Assembly: GCA_963804375.1 (NCBI GenBank)
Contig: CAWDQE010000022.1
Location: 372,001-436,000 of the forward strand
Direction: 5' to 3'
Length of the DNA stretch: 64,000 nt
Source of the DNA: JANXQG01 sp963804375
Lineage (GTDB): Bacteria; Planctomycetota; Planctomycetia; Pirellulales; Thermoguttaceae
A program made the translations under genes and the position numbers. Every line of letters begins with the position of its first letter. The stretch's first letter is position 1. Shown here piece after piece: positions 1-8,871 of the stretch. The notes under the pieces were generated by a model that worked only from the letters and a program-made list of their open reading frames with translations, was not told where the DNA came from and searched no databases.

Positions 1-1
1 G

Positions 2-559
2 CGGCCGGAACTTTGGCCGCTGGACGTGTTCCGTTGGCAGTTGTGTTGGGTCGATGCCAGCGGCGCGGCGACCAAGGAAGACCTGTTGGACCGGTTCCGC
101 CAGCGGCTCGCAAGACTAATGGCCGACAACGATGGTCTGTCACTGGCCGTGCGGGTCGAGACGAGCGGACCCTTTGGGGCGCATCAGGAAATCGCCGCCC
201 GGCCCGAGCAGTGGATCAACGACATCCGCTCGACCGCCCTCGATCTGAGCGGCGGCCGCGTGTGGGTCGAGAAGGTCCGCACGGCCACCACGCTGCCGGT
301 GAATCTCGACGAGGCATTGCTCTCCGACGGTCCGCTAGGCGAGCTCGCCCGCTTGATCGAGGAATTGCGCGGCGATCCCCAGGCCGTGCTGCGACTGCTG
401 GCCGATGATCTGGGTGAGTTGCGCAAGAAGCTCCCGCCCGAGTTGACGGAGGGACCGGAGGCCATCGATCTCGGCAAGCCCGACACGGCGAGCGAATTGT
501 TGGACCAGGTGCGTCAAATGCTCGTCGGGCAACTCGGCTCGCGGGAGGGGGCGAAATGA
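2..559 (+). CDS. SbcD/YhaO-like DNA exonuclease, C-terminal part (5' end outside window)
   Basis: The frame is open from the first bases, so this is the last ~185 residues of a longer protein. The GTG at 26 is best read as an internal codon. The visible part is the C-terminal accessory region (motifs WPLDVFRWQL and LAVRVETSGPFGAH). The metallophosphoesterase core would lie to the left. The stop overlaps the next start as ATGA (556-559), so the two genes are translationally coupled. The pairing with an SbcC/YhaN-type ATPase is the main reason for the call: in that family a Mn-dependent nuclease and an SMC-like ATPase form a complex that processes DNA ends. Without the catalytic domain, the assignment rests on context and weak C-terminal resemblance. 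Confidence 0.7.
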   Translation, partial: RPELWPLDVFRWQLCWVDASGAATKEDLLDRFRQRLARLMADNDGLSLAVRVETSGPFGAHQEIAARPEQWINDIRSTALDLSGGRVWVEKVRTATTLPVNLDEALLSDGPLGELARLIEELRGDPQAVLRLLADDLGELRKKLPPELTEGPEAIDLGKPDTASELLDQVRQMLVGQLGSREGAK

Positions 560-3500
560 AGATTTTGCGACTCGATCTGCGTGCCTTCGGACCTTTCAGC
601 GATGTGTCGCTCGACCTGTCGGCTGGCAGCCAGGGTTTTCATCTCATCTATGGCCCCAACGAGGCCGGCAAGACATCGGCCTTGCGGGCGTTACGGAACC
701 TGCTCTACGGTATCCCCGGCAATTCGACGGACAACTTCCTCCACGACTATCGCGATCTGCGGATCGGTGCCACGCTCGCCCGCCGCGATGGCCAACAGTT
801 GGAAATCGTTCGCCGCAAGGGCTACAAGGGCACGCTTCTTCCGCCGGACGAGAAGGAACCGTTGGAGGAATCGGTCCTGCACAGCTTCCTGGGCGGCTGC
901 GACCAGGCCCAATTCGAGACGATGTTCGGCATCGACCACCCGGGGCTGATCGCCGGCGGCCGGGACATCATTCACGGGCAGGGTGATATCGGCCACGTTT
1001 TGTTCGCGGCCGGGGCGGGAATTTCCGACCTGCGGACGGTCCGCAATAATCTGGAGGAACAGGCCGAGAACCTCTTCAGCCCCCGCGGCCTCAAACCGGC
1101 GGTGAACCAGGCGCTCAGCGAGCTGAACAAGGCCCGGAAGTTGATTCGCGACAGTCAGCTTCCCAGCAGTGAATGGCAGAAGCACAAGGCGGCGCTCGAC
1201 GATGCGGCCGGGCAACTGGCGGCCATCGAAGAGAAGCTGGGCGAGTTGTCCCGCCAGAAGACGCGGCTACAGCGGCTTGCCGGGGCCCTGCCGGCCATTG
1301 GACGGCTCCGGGCGTGCGACGAGAAATTGGCCAAGCTGGGCGACGTGCCCATATTGCCGGCCGACTTTGTCGAGAACCGCCGCGATGCGATCTCGCGTCT
1401 GGAAACTGCCCGTCAGGCCGAGCTCGACGCCGCGGCGGAAATCGCCCGGCTCGACGGGCAGATTACGGCCTTGGCCGTGCCGCAGGGGCTGGTTTCTCGC
1501 GCGGCGGAGATCGAAGCCGTCTACAAAGAGCTGAGTGTTTACCGCAAGGCCCAGGCCGATCTGCCCGGCTTGGCCGCCAAGCACGAACACCTGGAAAAGG
1601 AGGCCGCGGCGTTGCTCCACGAGTTGCGGCCTGAGCTGGCTTTGGCCGATGCCGGCCAGTTGAAATTGTCGCGGCGGCAGCAGGTCGAGATTCAGAACCT
1701 GGGCAACCGCAAGGAAGCTCTGGAAAAACAACTGGCCCAGGCGCGAAGCGAAATCGCCGACTGCCGACAACGCCTGGCGGAAGCTTCCGATCAACTGGCC
1801 CAACTGCCGCCGCCGTGCGATCCGGCCCCACTGGCCGAGGCCATCCGCGCGGCCCGAAGCCAGGGCAACCTTTCGCAACAAGCCGCTGGCCTGCGGGCCG
1901 AGATTGCCACCCTCACGCGGCAGGCGGCCATCGATCTGCACAAGCTGGGGCTATGGAGCGGGTCGCTGGAAGAATTGGAAAAACTGCCGCTGCCCGCCAC
2001 GGAGACAATCGCCCGTTTCGATCACGACTTCTCCGATGCCCAAGCAGCGATCACCCGCGCGGAGGGGCAGTTGGAAAAAGCCCGTACGGACGCGGCCGAC
2101 ATCGATCGCGACCTAGAGCGACTGCGGCTGGAGGGCGAAGTGCCGTCGGAGATCGAGTTGGCCGCGGCCCGCAAGCTCCGCGACGCCGGCTGGCAGCTTG
2201 TCCTGCATGACTGGCGGAAGGAACCACTCGACGTGGCGGTTTTGCACGCCTTTCTTGCGACAGCCATCGTAGGATGGAACTCCGGGTCCGTCCCCCAAGA
2301 ATTTACCTCTGGGTCCGCCCCACAGGAAATGGACGAACTTGGAGGTCCATCCTCCGGTGCGGAAGATCTGGCGGCGGCCTACGAGCAGACCGTCCGCCGG
2401 GCCGATGATCTGTCCGATCGGCTCCGCCGCGAAGCGAATCGCGTGGCCAGTCGGGCGACGCTTCAGGCCCAGCAGCTTTCCTTGCAGCAGCAGACCGTCG
2501 AACTCGGTCGCCAACAGGTTTCCGCTTTGAATCAACTCCGGCAGATCGACGCCCAGTGGCGGCAGGCATGGCAACCTCTCGGCATCGATCCGCTGCCGCC
2601 GCGGGAGATGCAAGCCTGGATTCAGCGGCAACACGGGCTCGTCCAGCAGGCCCAAACGATCCGGCAGCGAACGGCGTCGCTCGAACAACTGGAAGAACAG
2701 ATTGCCGCGGATTGCCGGCAGTTGCAAGCGTGTCTCGAGGATTTGACCCCGGCCGATGACCGTACCAAACAGCCGTCGCTCGACGCCTTGTTGGCCCGCA
2801 GCGATGGCGTGCTGGAACAGATCAAGGAGACGACGGAATCGCGGCGGCAGTTGGAGCGCGAGAAGAACCGGCTGGCGAAGGCGGTGACCCAGGCCGAGGC
2901 CAAGGCGGTGCAGGCCGAGGCCGATCTGACCCAATGGCGTGCCCAATGGGCCGCGGCCATCCAGCCGCTGGGCCTGCCCGGCGACTCATCGCCGGTCGCC
3001 GTCAACGAAGTCGTGGTCCAGACGGACGAGTTGCACACGCGACTGAAGGACGCGGCCGGCTATTCCGATCGGATCGAGGGCATCAAGCACGACGCGCTCC
3101 GCTTCCGCCAGGACGTGCAGCGGTTGCTGCAAACCGTCGATCCGGACCGCCCTGCATCCGACGAACGCTTTGAAGAGGCCCTGGAGGACCTCATCGGGCG
3201 ACTTCGCCGGGCGGTGACCGATCAAAAGAAATCCGAGCTCTTGCAATCGCAGCGGAAGCAGCAGGAGGAGAAGCGGCAGCAGGCCCACACCACGGTCGAG
3301 ACTCTGCGGGCCAGACTGGAGGTGCTTTGCCAGGAGGCGCGTTGCCAAGACTGCGAGCAGCTTCCCGCAGCCGAATCCGCCTCGGCCGAGGTCGTCCGCT
3401 TGCGGCAGGAGCGGGAGGCGTGCCACGGCCAACTCTTGGAGCTTGCCGCGGGGGCGACGATCGAGGCCTTGATGGCCGAGGCGGCCATGATTTCCCCCGA

Positions 3501-4185
3501 TTCGATTCCCGGCGAGTTGCAGCAGATTGCCGGCGCGATGTCGGACCTGGAGCACACGCGGGGCGAGCTTCGCGAAGCGATCGGCGGCGAGAAGACGGTC
3601 CTGGCCGGCATGGACAGCAGCGCCGCGGCGGCTGAGGGGGCCGAGGACGCGCAGGAGATCCTCGCCCGCTTGGAGCCCGACGTGCAGCAGTATCTGCGGT
3701 TACGGCTGGCAACCGCCGTGTTGCGGGAAGGTATCGAGCGTTATCGCAAGAAGAACGAAGGACCGGTGCTGGGCCGGGCGAGCGACCTGTTCCGGCGGCT
3801 GACGCTTGGTTCGTTCGAGGGATTGCGGATCGATTTCGACGATGATGGCGAGCAAGTCCTGGCCGGCGTGCGGCCCGACGGCAAGACGGTGCTGCCCACC
3901 GCGATGAGCGAAGGGACCAGCGATCAGCTTTACCTGGCCCTGCGCTTGGCCAGCCTGGAAACCTGGCTGCAGCCGACCCGGAGTACCGTGTGCCCGGAGC
4001 CGATGCCCTTCATCGTCGACGACATTCTGGTGAGTTTTGACAATCAGCGGGCCGCGGCGACGCTCAAAATCCTCGCCGAGTTGTCCGCGCAGACACAGGT
4101 GATTTTCTTTGCCCACCACGAGCATCTCTTGGATCTGGCCACAAAGTGCATGCCGGGCGAGGTGCTGTTCGTTCATCGGTTGTGA
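556..4185 (+). CDS. SbcC/YhaN-like SMC-type ATPase (AAA/ABC ATPase)
   Basis: 1209 residues with the split-ATPase layout of SbcC/Rad50/YhaN. Walker A is GPNEAGKT at residues 33-40. A long Leu/Glu/Gln/Arg-rich coiled-coil region spans roughly 180-1080. The C-terminal half-site has an ABC-like signature (SEGTSDQLYLAL, about 1118) and Walker B (FIVDDILVSFD, about 1152), followed by FFAHHEHL. It probably acts with the overlapping upstream nuclease subunit on DNA ends. The ATGA overlap fixes the start. Residues about 572-600 (WNSGSVPQEF...GGPSSG) are Gly/Ser/Pro-rich, break the coiled-coil pattern and are encoded by a palindromic repeat also found between genes elsewhere in this window. The fold is certain; the exact partner and substrate are inferred. 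Confidence 0.88.
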   Translation: MKILRLDLRAFGPFSDVSLDLSAGSQGFHLIYGPNEAGKTSALRALRNLLYGIPGNSTDNFLHDYRDLRIGATLARRDGQQLEIVRRKGYKGTLLPPDEKEPLEESVLHSFLGGCDQAQFETMFGIDHPGLIAGGRDIIHGQGDIGHVLFAAGAGISDLRTVRNNLEEQAENLFSPRGLKPAVNQALSELNKARKLIRDSQLPSSEWQKHKAALDDAAGQLAAIEEKLGELSRQKTRLQRLAGALPAIGRLRACDEKLAKLGDVPILPADFVENRRDAISRLETARQAELDAAAEIARLDGQITALAVPQGLVSRAAEIEAVYKELSVYRKAQADLPGLAAKHEHLEKEAAALLHELRPELALADAGQLKLSRRQQVEIQNLGNRKEALEKQLAQARSEIADCRQRLAEASDQLAQLPPPCDPAPLAEAIRAARSQGNLSQQAAGLRAEIATLTRQAAIDLHKLGLWSGSLEELEKLPLPATETIARFDHDFSDAQAAITRAEGQLEKARTDAADIDRDLERLRLEGEVPSEIELAAARKLRDAGWQLVLHDWRKEPLDVAVLHAFLATAIVGWNSGSVPQEFTSGSAPQEMDELGGPSSGAEDLAAAYEQTVRRADDLSDRLRREANRVASRATLQAQQLSLQQQTVELGRQQVSALNQLRQIDAQWRQAWQPLGIDPLPPREMQAWIQRQHGLVQQAQTIRQRTASLEQLEEQIAADCRQLQACLEDLTPADDRTKQPSLDALLARSDGVLEQIKETTESRRQLEREKNRLAKAVTQAEAKAVQAEADLTQWRAQWAAAIQPLGLPGDSSPVAVNEVVVQTDELHTRLKDAAGYSDRIEGIKHDALRFRQDVQRLLQTVDPDRPASDERFEEALEDLIGRLRRAVTDQKKSELLQSQRKQQEEKRQQAHTTVETLRARLEVLCQEARCQDCEQLPAAESASAEVVRLRQEREACHGQLLELAAGATIEALMAEAAMISPDSIPGELQQIAGAMSDLEHTRGELREAIGGEKTVLAGMDSSAAAAEGAEDAQEILARLEPDVQQYLRLRLATAVLREGIERYRKKNEGPVLGRASDLFRRLTLGSFEGLRIDFDDDGEQVLAGVRPDGKTVLPTAMSEGTSDQLYLALRLASLETWLQPTRSTVCPEPMPFIVDDILVSFDNQRAAATLKILAELSAQTQVIFFAHHEHLLDLATKCMPGEVLFVHRL
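2269..2354. repeat. Family A palindromic repeat inside the SbcC-like gene
   Basis: The left arm (GTAGGATGGAACTCCGGGT) and right arm (ACTTGGAGGTCCATCC) form an imperfect inverted repeat. They match the arms of intergenic copies at 33486-33544, 35078-35137 and 42559-42618. This copy is longer (86 versus about 60 bp) because of extra sequence between the arms. It is translated without a stop and adds about 29 residues to the coiled coil. Confidence 0.8.
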
Positions 4186-4285
4186 GGGGGATCTCGTGCG
4201 TTCGCAAGACTGGTCCATCGACGGGTCATTTACTGCATCCGCCCATCAATGCTGAAACAGATTTGTGGCATGCCCAGCGTCTCAC

Positions 4286-4313
4286 TTGCGAAAAAGAAGA
4301 TTCCTGGTATTAT
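4286..4313 (+). promoter_or_regulatory. Putative sigma-70 promoter for the 4325 small gene
   Basis: TTGCGA (4286-4291), a 16-bp spacer and TATTAT (4308-4313). Transcription would start near 4320, only a few bases before the ATG at 4325. It could also drive the membrane protein gene at 4483. Confidence 0.5.
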
Positions 4314-4324
4314 GAGGGTATGCC

Positions 4325-4462
4325 ATGAAGCTTTATCGAATTACCTGGGTCCGCGGTAAAGCGTGGGAAGAAAGTGTGGACTGTCGCCCGATTTGTTGGG
4401 CACGTGCGGCGGCTGAAGCCATGTTGGGCGGGAATACCGGCGATCGATGCCGGGTACTCTGA
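4325..4462 (+). CDS. Small hypothetical protein, 45 residues
   Basis: A short frame beginning MKLYRITWVRGKAWEES with two Cys and an Ala-rich helix (ARAAAEAML). It lies just downstream of a good promoter-like sequence (4286-4313) and ends inside the leader of the next gene. I do not recognise it. Its length is close to chance, so the support is the promoter position and a plausible amino-acid composition. It could instead be the leader of the 4483 gene. Confidence 0.35.
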   Translation: MKLYRITWVRGKAWEESVDCRPICWARAAAEAMLGGNTGDRCRVL

Positions 4463-4482
4463 CCACAGAAAGGGACTTATCG

Positions 4483-5133
4483 ATGGCTGTTATCCGTTGG
4501 CTTGTCGGCGGGCTGATCGGTGGCGCAGCGGGCATCGCGATCTGGGTTCTCGTGGGCTATTACACGCACCATGAGGTTGGGTGGATCGCATGGGGCGTGG
4601 GGTTCTTGACCGGTCTTGGCGTTCGTTATGTTGCGTTCTTAGGCGGTGAGGAAGCCAGCTTTGGAAAAGGATTGCTCGCGTGCCTGATGGCTATCGGCGC
4701 CATTCTTGCGGCCAAATACCTCGTATTCGTCCTCTCGGTCGGCGGGAAAGGCCACGAGAATCCGTTCCGCGCGGCAAATCAGATGCGTTGCGACGATGAG
4801 GCGTTGATTGCCAGGATCGCGAACGATATCGCGGACGAAACGATAAACCGTGGCGAGAAAATCGCATGGCCTGCGGGGATATCCCGCGAAACAGCATCCA
4901 AGCCGAGCGACTTCCCCGCGAATCTTTGGAAAGCGGCGCAAGCCCGTTGGAACCAGCTGGGACCCAACGGACAGGAACAAGAGCGGGAGCGATTATTGCG
5001 TGCCATGGCTTTGTCTGAGCAAGCCAGGTGGCACGGTTTTGTCGAGAGCTTTACACTCTGGGATCTTCTTTGGTTCGGGCTGGCGATCTTCACCGCGTAC
5101 CACGTCGGCAACGGGACCTTTGGAACTGACTGA
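4483..5133 (+). CDS. Polytopic membrane protein of unknown function
   Basis: 216 residues. Three N-terminal hydrophobic segments (about 4-25, 30-50 and 63-85), a hydrophilic Trp/Arg-rich middle (about 95-185) and a last hydrophobic segment near 190-210 (LWDLLWFGLAIFTAYHVG). The ATG at 4483 is preferred over the in-frame ATG at 4447 because an AAGGGA stretch lies about 9 bases before it and the first membrane segment then starts at residue 4. No catalytic motif is visible. The gene converges on the kinase gene at 5293, with a palindromic repeat between them. I do not recognise the family. Confidence 0.7.
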   Translation: MAVIRWLVGGLIGGAAGIAIWVLVGYYTHHEVGWIAWGVGFLTGLGVRYVAFLGGEEASFGKGLLACLMAIGAILAAKYLVFVLSVGGKGHENPFRAANQMRCDDEALIARIANDIADETINRGEKIAWPAGISRETASKPSDFPANLWKAAQARWNQLGPNGQEQERERLLRAMALSEQARWHGFVESFTLWDLLWFGLAIFTAYHVGNGTFGTD

Positions 5134-5196
5134 GTTCACCGTCGGACGACCGCTGCCACAGAGCGATCACAAAGCCGGACTGCGAATTCGTAGTTC

Positions 5197-5296
5197 GTAG
5201 GGTGGGCCGAGTAAAACGAGTCCCACCAGGAGAATCGCGGAATGATGGTGGGACTCGCCGACCAAGCGGCGCTTGGTGCCCGTCGGCCCACCCTAC
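5197..5296. repeat. Family B palindromic repeat between convergent genes
   Basis: Terminal arms GTAGGGTGGGCCGA and TCGGCCCACCCTAC are exact inverted repeats. Internal arms (GAGTCCCACCA and TGGTGGGACTC) extend the palindrome. It fills the gap between the membrane protein stop (5133) and the kinase. Its last bases contain the TAG stop codon of the kinase (5293-5295), so the element ends that gene. It may also act as a two-way terminator. Confidence 0.8.
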
Positions 5297-6210
5297 CTAA
5301 CTTCGACGCGCTCCGCCCACGCGGTCGCCTTGCTCAATTCCAACCGCCCCGGCAATAGCTTTCCGAGATTATCGCACGCGGCGCCGATGCCGAAGCGCAC
5401 CGCATCAACGATCGAGTCGCCGCGGCGGCTCGCCCAGGCGATGCCGGCGGCCAGGCAGTCGCCGCAGCCGATTGGATTGACAACCTCGGCAATCCGCGGC
5501 GGCGTGAGACGATAGACATGCTCCGAAGAACTGAGCCAAACGGTCTTAGCCCCTTGGGTCACGACTACCCACTGCGCGCCGAGCCGATTCAACTCGCGCA
5601 TCGCCGTCAACAGATCGGCTTCGTCATCCAGCGACCTGCCAAACGTCTGCCCCAACTCCTCGCGATTGGGTTTTACTACATAAGGTTTCAACTCCAGCAC
5701 GGAAAGCAGACCGTCGCCGCGGAAATCGAGGACCAGCGGGCAGCGGGCGCACGCGGCCAAATCGCGATAGAGCGAAAGCGGGGCACCGGCGGGCAACGAG
5801 CCGATCAGTACGACGACCTCGGCGCGGGCAGCCTCCTCGGCATAGGCGGCGACGAAGGCGCGCAACTCGTCGCCGGTCAACGGCCGGCCATTTTCCACCA
5901 GTTCCGTAATCTGGCCGGTAGCGCGATCGAGAATCGTCGTACAGACCCGCGTCGCCGCACGCGCTGCGATCCACCGCCGCGGCACGCCGAGATCGGCGAA
6001 CTCGCGGTCGATCTCCACCAGGGGCGAACCGCCCAGCGGGGCCAGTGTGAGACTCGCGCCGCCCAGCCAATGGGCGGCCATGCCCGCGTTGAGCACCTTG
6101 CCTGAACCGCACCAGGCGACCTCGCGGGCCCGGTTCACCTCGCCGTAGCGGACCCGATCGAAGACCAGGATCTGCTGCCAGGCGGGAGTCAGTCCGGCGG
6201 CCAGAATCAA
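5293..6210 (-). CDS. PfkB-family sugar kinase (1-phosphofructokinase/tagatose-6-phosphate kinase type)
   Basis: About 305 residues starting LILAAGLTPAWQQ. The N-terminal strand and the GSGKVLNAGMAAHWLGG motif are typical of the LacC/FruK branch, which phosphorylates sugar phosphates with ATP. VKPNREEL and the anion-hole/catalytic motif NPIGCGDCLAAGIAWA, with the base Asp in GCGD, are present. The chosen start is a TTG at 6208-6210 that overlaps the stop of the upstream dehydrogenase as TTGA. The longer frame to 6540 only overlaps that gene. Coupling to an iron-type dehydrogenase suggests a shared small-molecule pathway, but the substrate is unknown. The stop codon lies inside a palindromic repeat. 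Confidence 0.82.
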   Translation of the reverse strand: MILAAGLTPAWQQILVFDRVRYGEVNRAREVAWCGSGKVLNAGMAAHWLGGASLTLAPLGGSPLVEIDREFADLGVPRRWIAARAATRVCTTILDRATGQITELVENGRPLTGDELRAFVAAYAEEAARAEVVVLIGSLPAGAPLSLYRDLAACARCPLVLDFRGDGLLSVLELKPYVVKPNREELGQTFGRSLDDEADLLTAMRELNRLGAQWVVVTQGAKTVWLSSSEHVYRLTPPRIAEVVNPIGCGDCLAAGIAWASRRGDSIVDAVRFGIGAACDNLGKLLPGRLELSKATAWAERVEVR

Positions 6211-7391
6211 AGCAGCTTCTCCAGGAGGCACGTCAACTCCGCGTCCGACACCTCGCGGGGATTGCCGCTCATGCTCTGTCCCCGCGAACTTTTCACCAGG
6301 GCGGGAATCTGGTCGTGGCGGACGCCCAGATCGGCCAGCCGCGGCGGCACGCCCACGCGGCGGCAAAGGGCCTCGATCTTCTCGATCAAGAGATCGACCG
6401 CCTCGCGGTCGGGTGCCGCAGGCGGGACGCCGAACAGAAGCCTTGACAGCGCGGCCAGTTCGGCCTGGCGCACGTCGCGGTTGATCCGCAATGCCGACGG
6501 CAGCATTACGGCGCAGGCCATGCCATGCGGCACGCGACAATGAATGCCCAGGGCCGGGGCAATCCCGTGGGCCAGCCCCAGCCCTGAGTTGGCCAGCGCC
6601 AATCCGGAGAGCAAGGCCGCATGCGACATCCGCTCGCGTGCCCTCCGCGAGCAGCCGTTCTCCACTGCTTCGGCGATGGCCTGCACCGCCAGCAGCAGTC
6701 CCTGCACTGCCAGGGCCTGGGGGATGGGCTGGGCCTTCCGCGAGATGTAACTTTCGATGAGTTGCGTGATCGCGTCCATGCCGCTGGCCGCGGTCACTTC
6801 CGGCGGGACGCGGATCGTAAGCTCAGGATCGATCAGGGCGATCCGCGGCAGGATGTGATCGTCGCGAAGACTTTTCTTAAAAGGCGGATCGTACGAGGAA
6901 ATGACCGCGTTGCGGGTCGCCTCGGCGCCCGTCCCCGCTGTGGTGGGCATGGCCAGCACGGGCAAGGGCGGATCGACGATCTTCAGGCCCCGGCCGACAT
7001 TTTCCAGATAGTCGGCCACCGTGGGGCTTTGCCGGTTCGTGGCGACGACGGCCGCCGCCTTGGCCAGATCGATGGCCGCCCCTCCGCCAATGGCCAGCAG
7101 AAAACTCCCCCGGATGGCGCCACTGCCGCGAAGTTCCCGGGCCACGCGATCGACGTCCTGCACCTCGGGTTCGTGGAGGATCGTCTCGACGAGCGTCGAC
7201 TCGATGTCATGCGTGGAAAGCAGTTCGCGGATTTCGCCCAGCACGTCGGCAGCCACGGCAGGCGGCAGGCCGGAGAGGATCATCGCCCGGCGGCCGAGCG
7301 TGCGGCCGAGCGTGCCCACCTCGCGGCGGCGGCCCCAACCGAAAACGATTTTCGGCGGCGCGACGAAATCATAGGAAAGGACATCGTGCAT
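6207..7391 (-). CDS. Iron-containing (group III) alcohol dehydrogenase
   Basis: 394 residues with the Fe-ADH fold: NAD(P)-binding GGGAAIDLAKA near 100-110, MPTTAGTGAEATRNAV, the metal region SGMDAITQLIESY and GLGLAHGIAPALGIHCRVPHG. In the family the metal is held by Asp-x3-His and two later His. Here the Asp and the two later His (LAHG, RVPHG) are visible, but the first His position is Gln (DAITQ instead of DALTH). Gln at this place also occurs in a branch of the family, so activity is not excluded. The product likely reduces or oxidises a small aldehyde or alcohol. It shares a TTGA overlap with the PfkB gene and is divergent from aroA. Confidence 0.88.
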   Translation of the reverse strand: MHDVLSYDFVAPPKIVFGWGRRREVGTLGRTLGRRAMILSGLPPAVAADVLGEIRELLSTHDIESTLVETILHEPEVQDVDRVARELRGSGAIRGSFLLAIGGGAAIDLAKAAAVVATNRQSPTVADYLENVGRGLKIVDPPLPVLAMPTTAGTGAEATRNAVISSYDPPFKKSLRDDHILPRIALIDPELTIRVPPEVTAASGMDAITQLIESYISRKAQPIPQALAVQGLLLAVQAIAEAVENGCSRRARERMSHAALLSGLALANSGLGLAHGIAPALGIHCRVPHGMACAVMLPSALRINRDVRQAELAALSRLLFGVPPAAPDREAVDLLIEKIEALCRRVGVPPRLADLGVRHDQIPALVKSSRGQSMSGNPREVSDAELTCLLEKLL

Positions 7392-7473
7392 AAGGCCAAA
7401 TTCCTCGCGGTTTTCCCAATAACCTTCATTATAACTCGCAAGTCGCCCGCTCGTCAGGGGCCCCTACCACGGT

Positions 7474-7502
7474 TTTCCACGATCTCAAGCGCCGGCTATA
7501 AT
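7474..7502 (+). promoter_or_regulatory. Putative sigma-70 promoter of aroA
   Basis: TTTCCA (7474-7479), a 17-bp spacer and a perfect TATAAT (7497-7502). Transcription would begin close to 7509, which is the aroA ATG, so the mRNA may be leaderless or nearly so. Confidence 0.6.
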
Positions 7503-7508
7503 AAGAGG

Positions 7509-8798
7509 ATGAGTGATTCTATCGAGATCCAACCGACCGGGCCATTGCGGGCCAGGATCCGCCCGCCGGGTTCCAAGAGCATCACCAACCGCGCACTGGT
7601 TTGCGCCGCGCTGGCCCGGGGCGAATCGCTGCTCACCGGGGCCCTGGACAGCGACGACACCCGCGTGATGATCGAAGGTCTTCGGCAACTCGGTCTGGCA
7701 GTCGATCACGATCGCAGCGCTCGGACCATGCGGGTCACCGGTTGCGACGGCCGTCTCCCTGTCGCATCGGCAGACTTGCTGCTGGGCAACAGCGGAACCA
7801 CGGTCCGTTTCCTCACGGCGATGGTCGCGCTGGGCCATGGCGTCTATCGGCTCGACGGTACGCCGCGGATGCGCCAGCGTCCCATCCAGGACTTGCTCGA
7901 CGCCTTGCGGCAACTGGGCGCCGACGCCGTGAGCGAGGCCGGTACCGGCTGCCCGCCGGTCGTGGTTCGTGCTGCCGGCCTGCCCGGCGGCCGCGCGGAA
8001 GTGGCCGGCAATATCTCGAGCCAGTTTCTCAGCGCGGTGCTTCAGGCAGCCCCCTGCGCGGCCAGCGACGTCGTGCTTTCCGTCCGCGGCGAGTTGGTTT
8101 CGAAGCCCTATGTCGCGATGACGCTGGCCGTGATGCGGGCTTTCGGCGTGAAGACCGGGTACCCTCTGGGTGGCGACGATTTTCCCCTCGGCGTGCCGGC
8201 GCCGCAGTCGTATCATGGTCGGACTTATGCCATCGAGCCCGATGCCTCGGCGGCCAGTTATTTCTTCGCCGCCGCGGCCATTGCCGGAGGTAGCGTCACC
8301 GTGGAAGGCATTTCCACAAACAGCCTTCAGGGAGACGTGGCCTTCTGCGATTGCCTGCGACAGATGGGCTGCGAGGTCATGGACGACGATAACCAAATCA
8401 CCGTGACGGGAAGACCCTTGCGCGGCATCGATGTCGACATGAACGCCATCAGCGACACGGTGCAAACCCTCGGGGCCGTGAGCTTGTTCGCCCAGGGGCC
8501 GACGACGATTCGCAACGTGGCACACATCCGCCATAAGGAAACCGATCGCATCGCGGCCCTGGCCGCCGAGCTCCGCAAGTTCGGAGCGGAGATTGAAGAG
8601 CGGGCCGACGGGCTGCAAATCACGCCCAAGCCGCTGCACGGCGCAACCATCGATACCTACGACGACCATCGCATGGCAATGAGCATGGCCTTGGTGGGGC
8701 TGGTCGTGCGCGGGGTGATAATCCGCAATCCCCGCTGCACGTCGAAGACTTACCCCGAATTCTTCAGCGATCTGGCCGGCCTGGGCTGTGAGAATTGA
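7509..8798 (+). CDS. aroA: 3-phosphoshikimate 1-carboxyvinyltransferase (EPSP synthase)
   Basis: 429 residues covering the whole family length. Transfers the enolpyruvyl group of PEP to shikimate-3-phosphate, the sixth step of the shikimate pathway. Visible motifs: PPGSKSITNRAL near 20-31, LGNSGTTVRFLTA near 95-107, RMRQRPIQDL, NISSQFLSA, RHKETDRIAAL and YDDHRMAMS. The frame continues far upstream, but MSDSIEIQP at 7509 gives the normal N-terminus and sits just after a TATAAT. AAGAGG abuts the ATG, too close for a standard ribosome binding site. The loop after GNSGT has Phe where class I enzymes have Pro, a position linked to glyphosate response in other bacteria. No effect can be read from sequence alone. 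Confidence 0.95.
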   Translation: MSDSIEIQPTGPLRARIRPPGSKSITNRALVCAALARGESLLTGALDSDDTRVMIEGLRQLGLAVDHDRSARTMRVTGCDGRLPVASADLLLGNSGTTVRFLTAMVALGHGVYRLDGTPRMRQRPIQDLLDALRQLGADAVSEAGTGCPPVVVRAAGLPGGRAEVAGNISSQFLSAVLQAAPCAASDVVLSVRGELVSKPYVAMTLAVMRAFGVKTGYPLGGDDFPLGVPAPQSYHGRTYAIEPDASAASYFFAAAAIAGGSVTVEGISTNSLQGDVAFCDCLRQMGCEVMDDDNQITVTGRPLRGIDVDMNAISDTVQTLGAVSLFAQGPTTIRNVAHIRHKETDRIAALAAELRKFGAEIEERADGLQITPKPLHGATIDTYDDHRMAMSMALVGLVVRGVIIRNPRCTSKTYPEFFSDLAGLGCEN

Positions 8799-8802
8799 CC
8801 GA

Positions 8803-8850
8803 GTGGTGCGGCCGTCCCGGCTGCCAAGGCAGGCGAGACGCCCGCACCAC
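8803..8850. repeat. Family D palindromic repeat after aroA
   Basis: Starts GTGGTGCGG and ends GCCCGCACCAC. The two halves pair almost fully around a two-base loop. A second copy lies at 42217-42266. It begins five bases after the aroA stop, between convergent genes, and may terminate transcription in both directions although no T-run follows. Confidence 0.75.
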
Positions 8851-8871
8851 AAGTTGCTGTTGGACGCGTCC

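Noticed and set aside
6621..7508. Upstream extension of the aroA frame
   Set aside because: It lies antisense to the dehydrogenase gene, and the normal EPSP synthase N-terminus begins at 7509 after a TATAAT.
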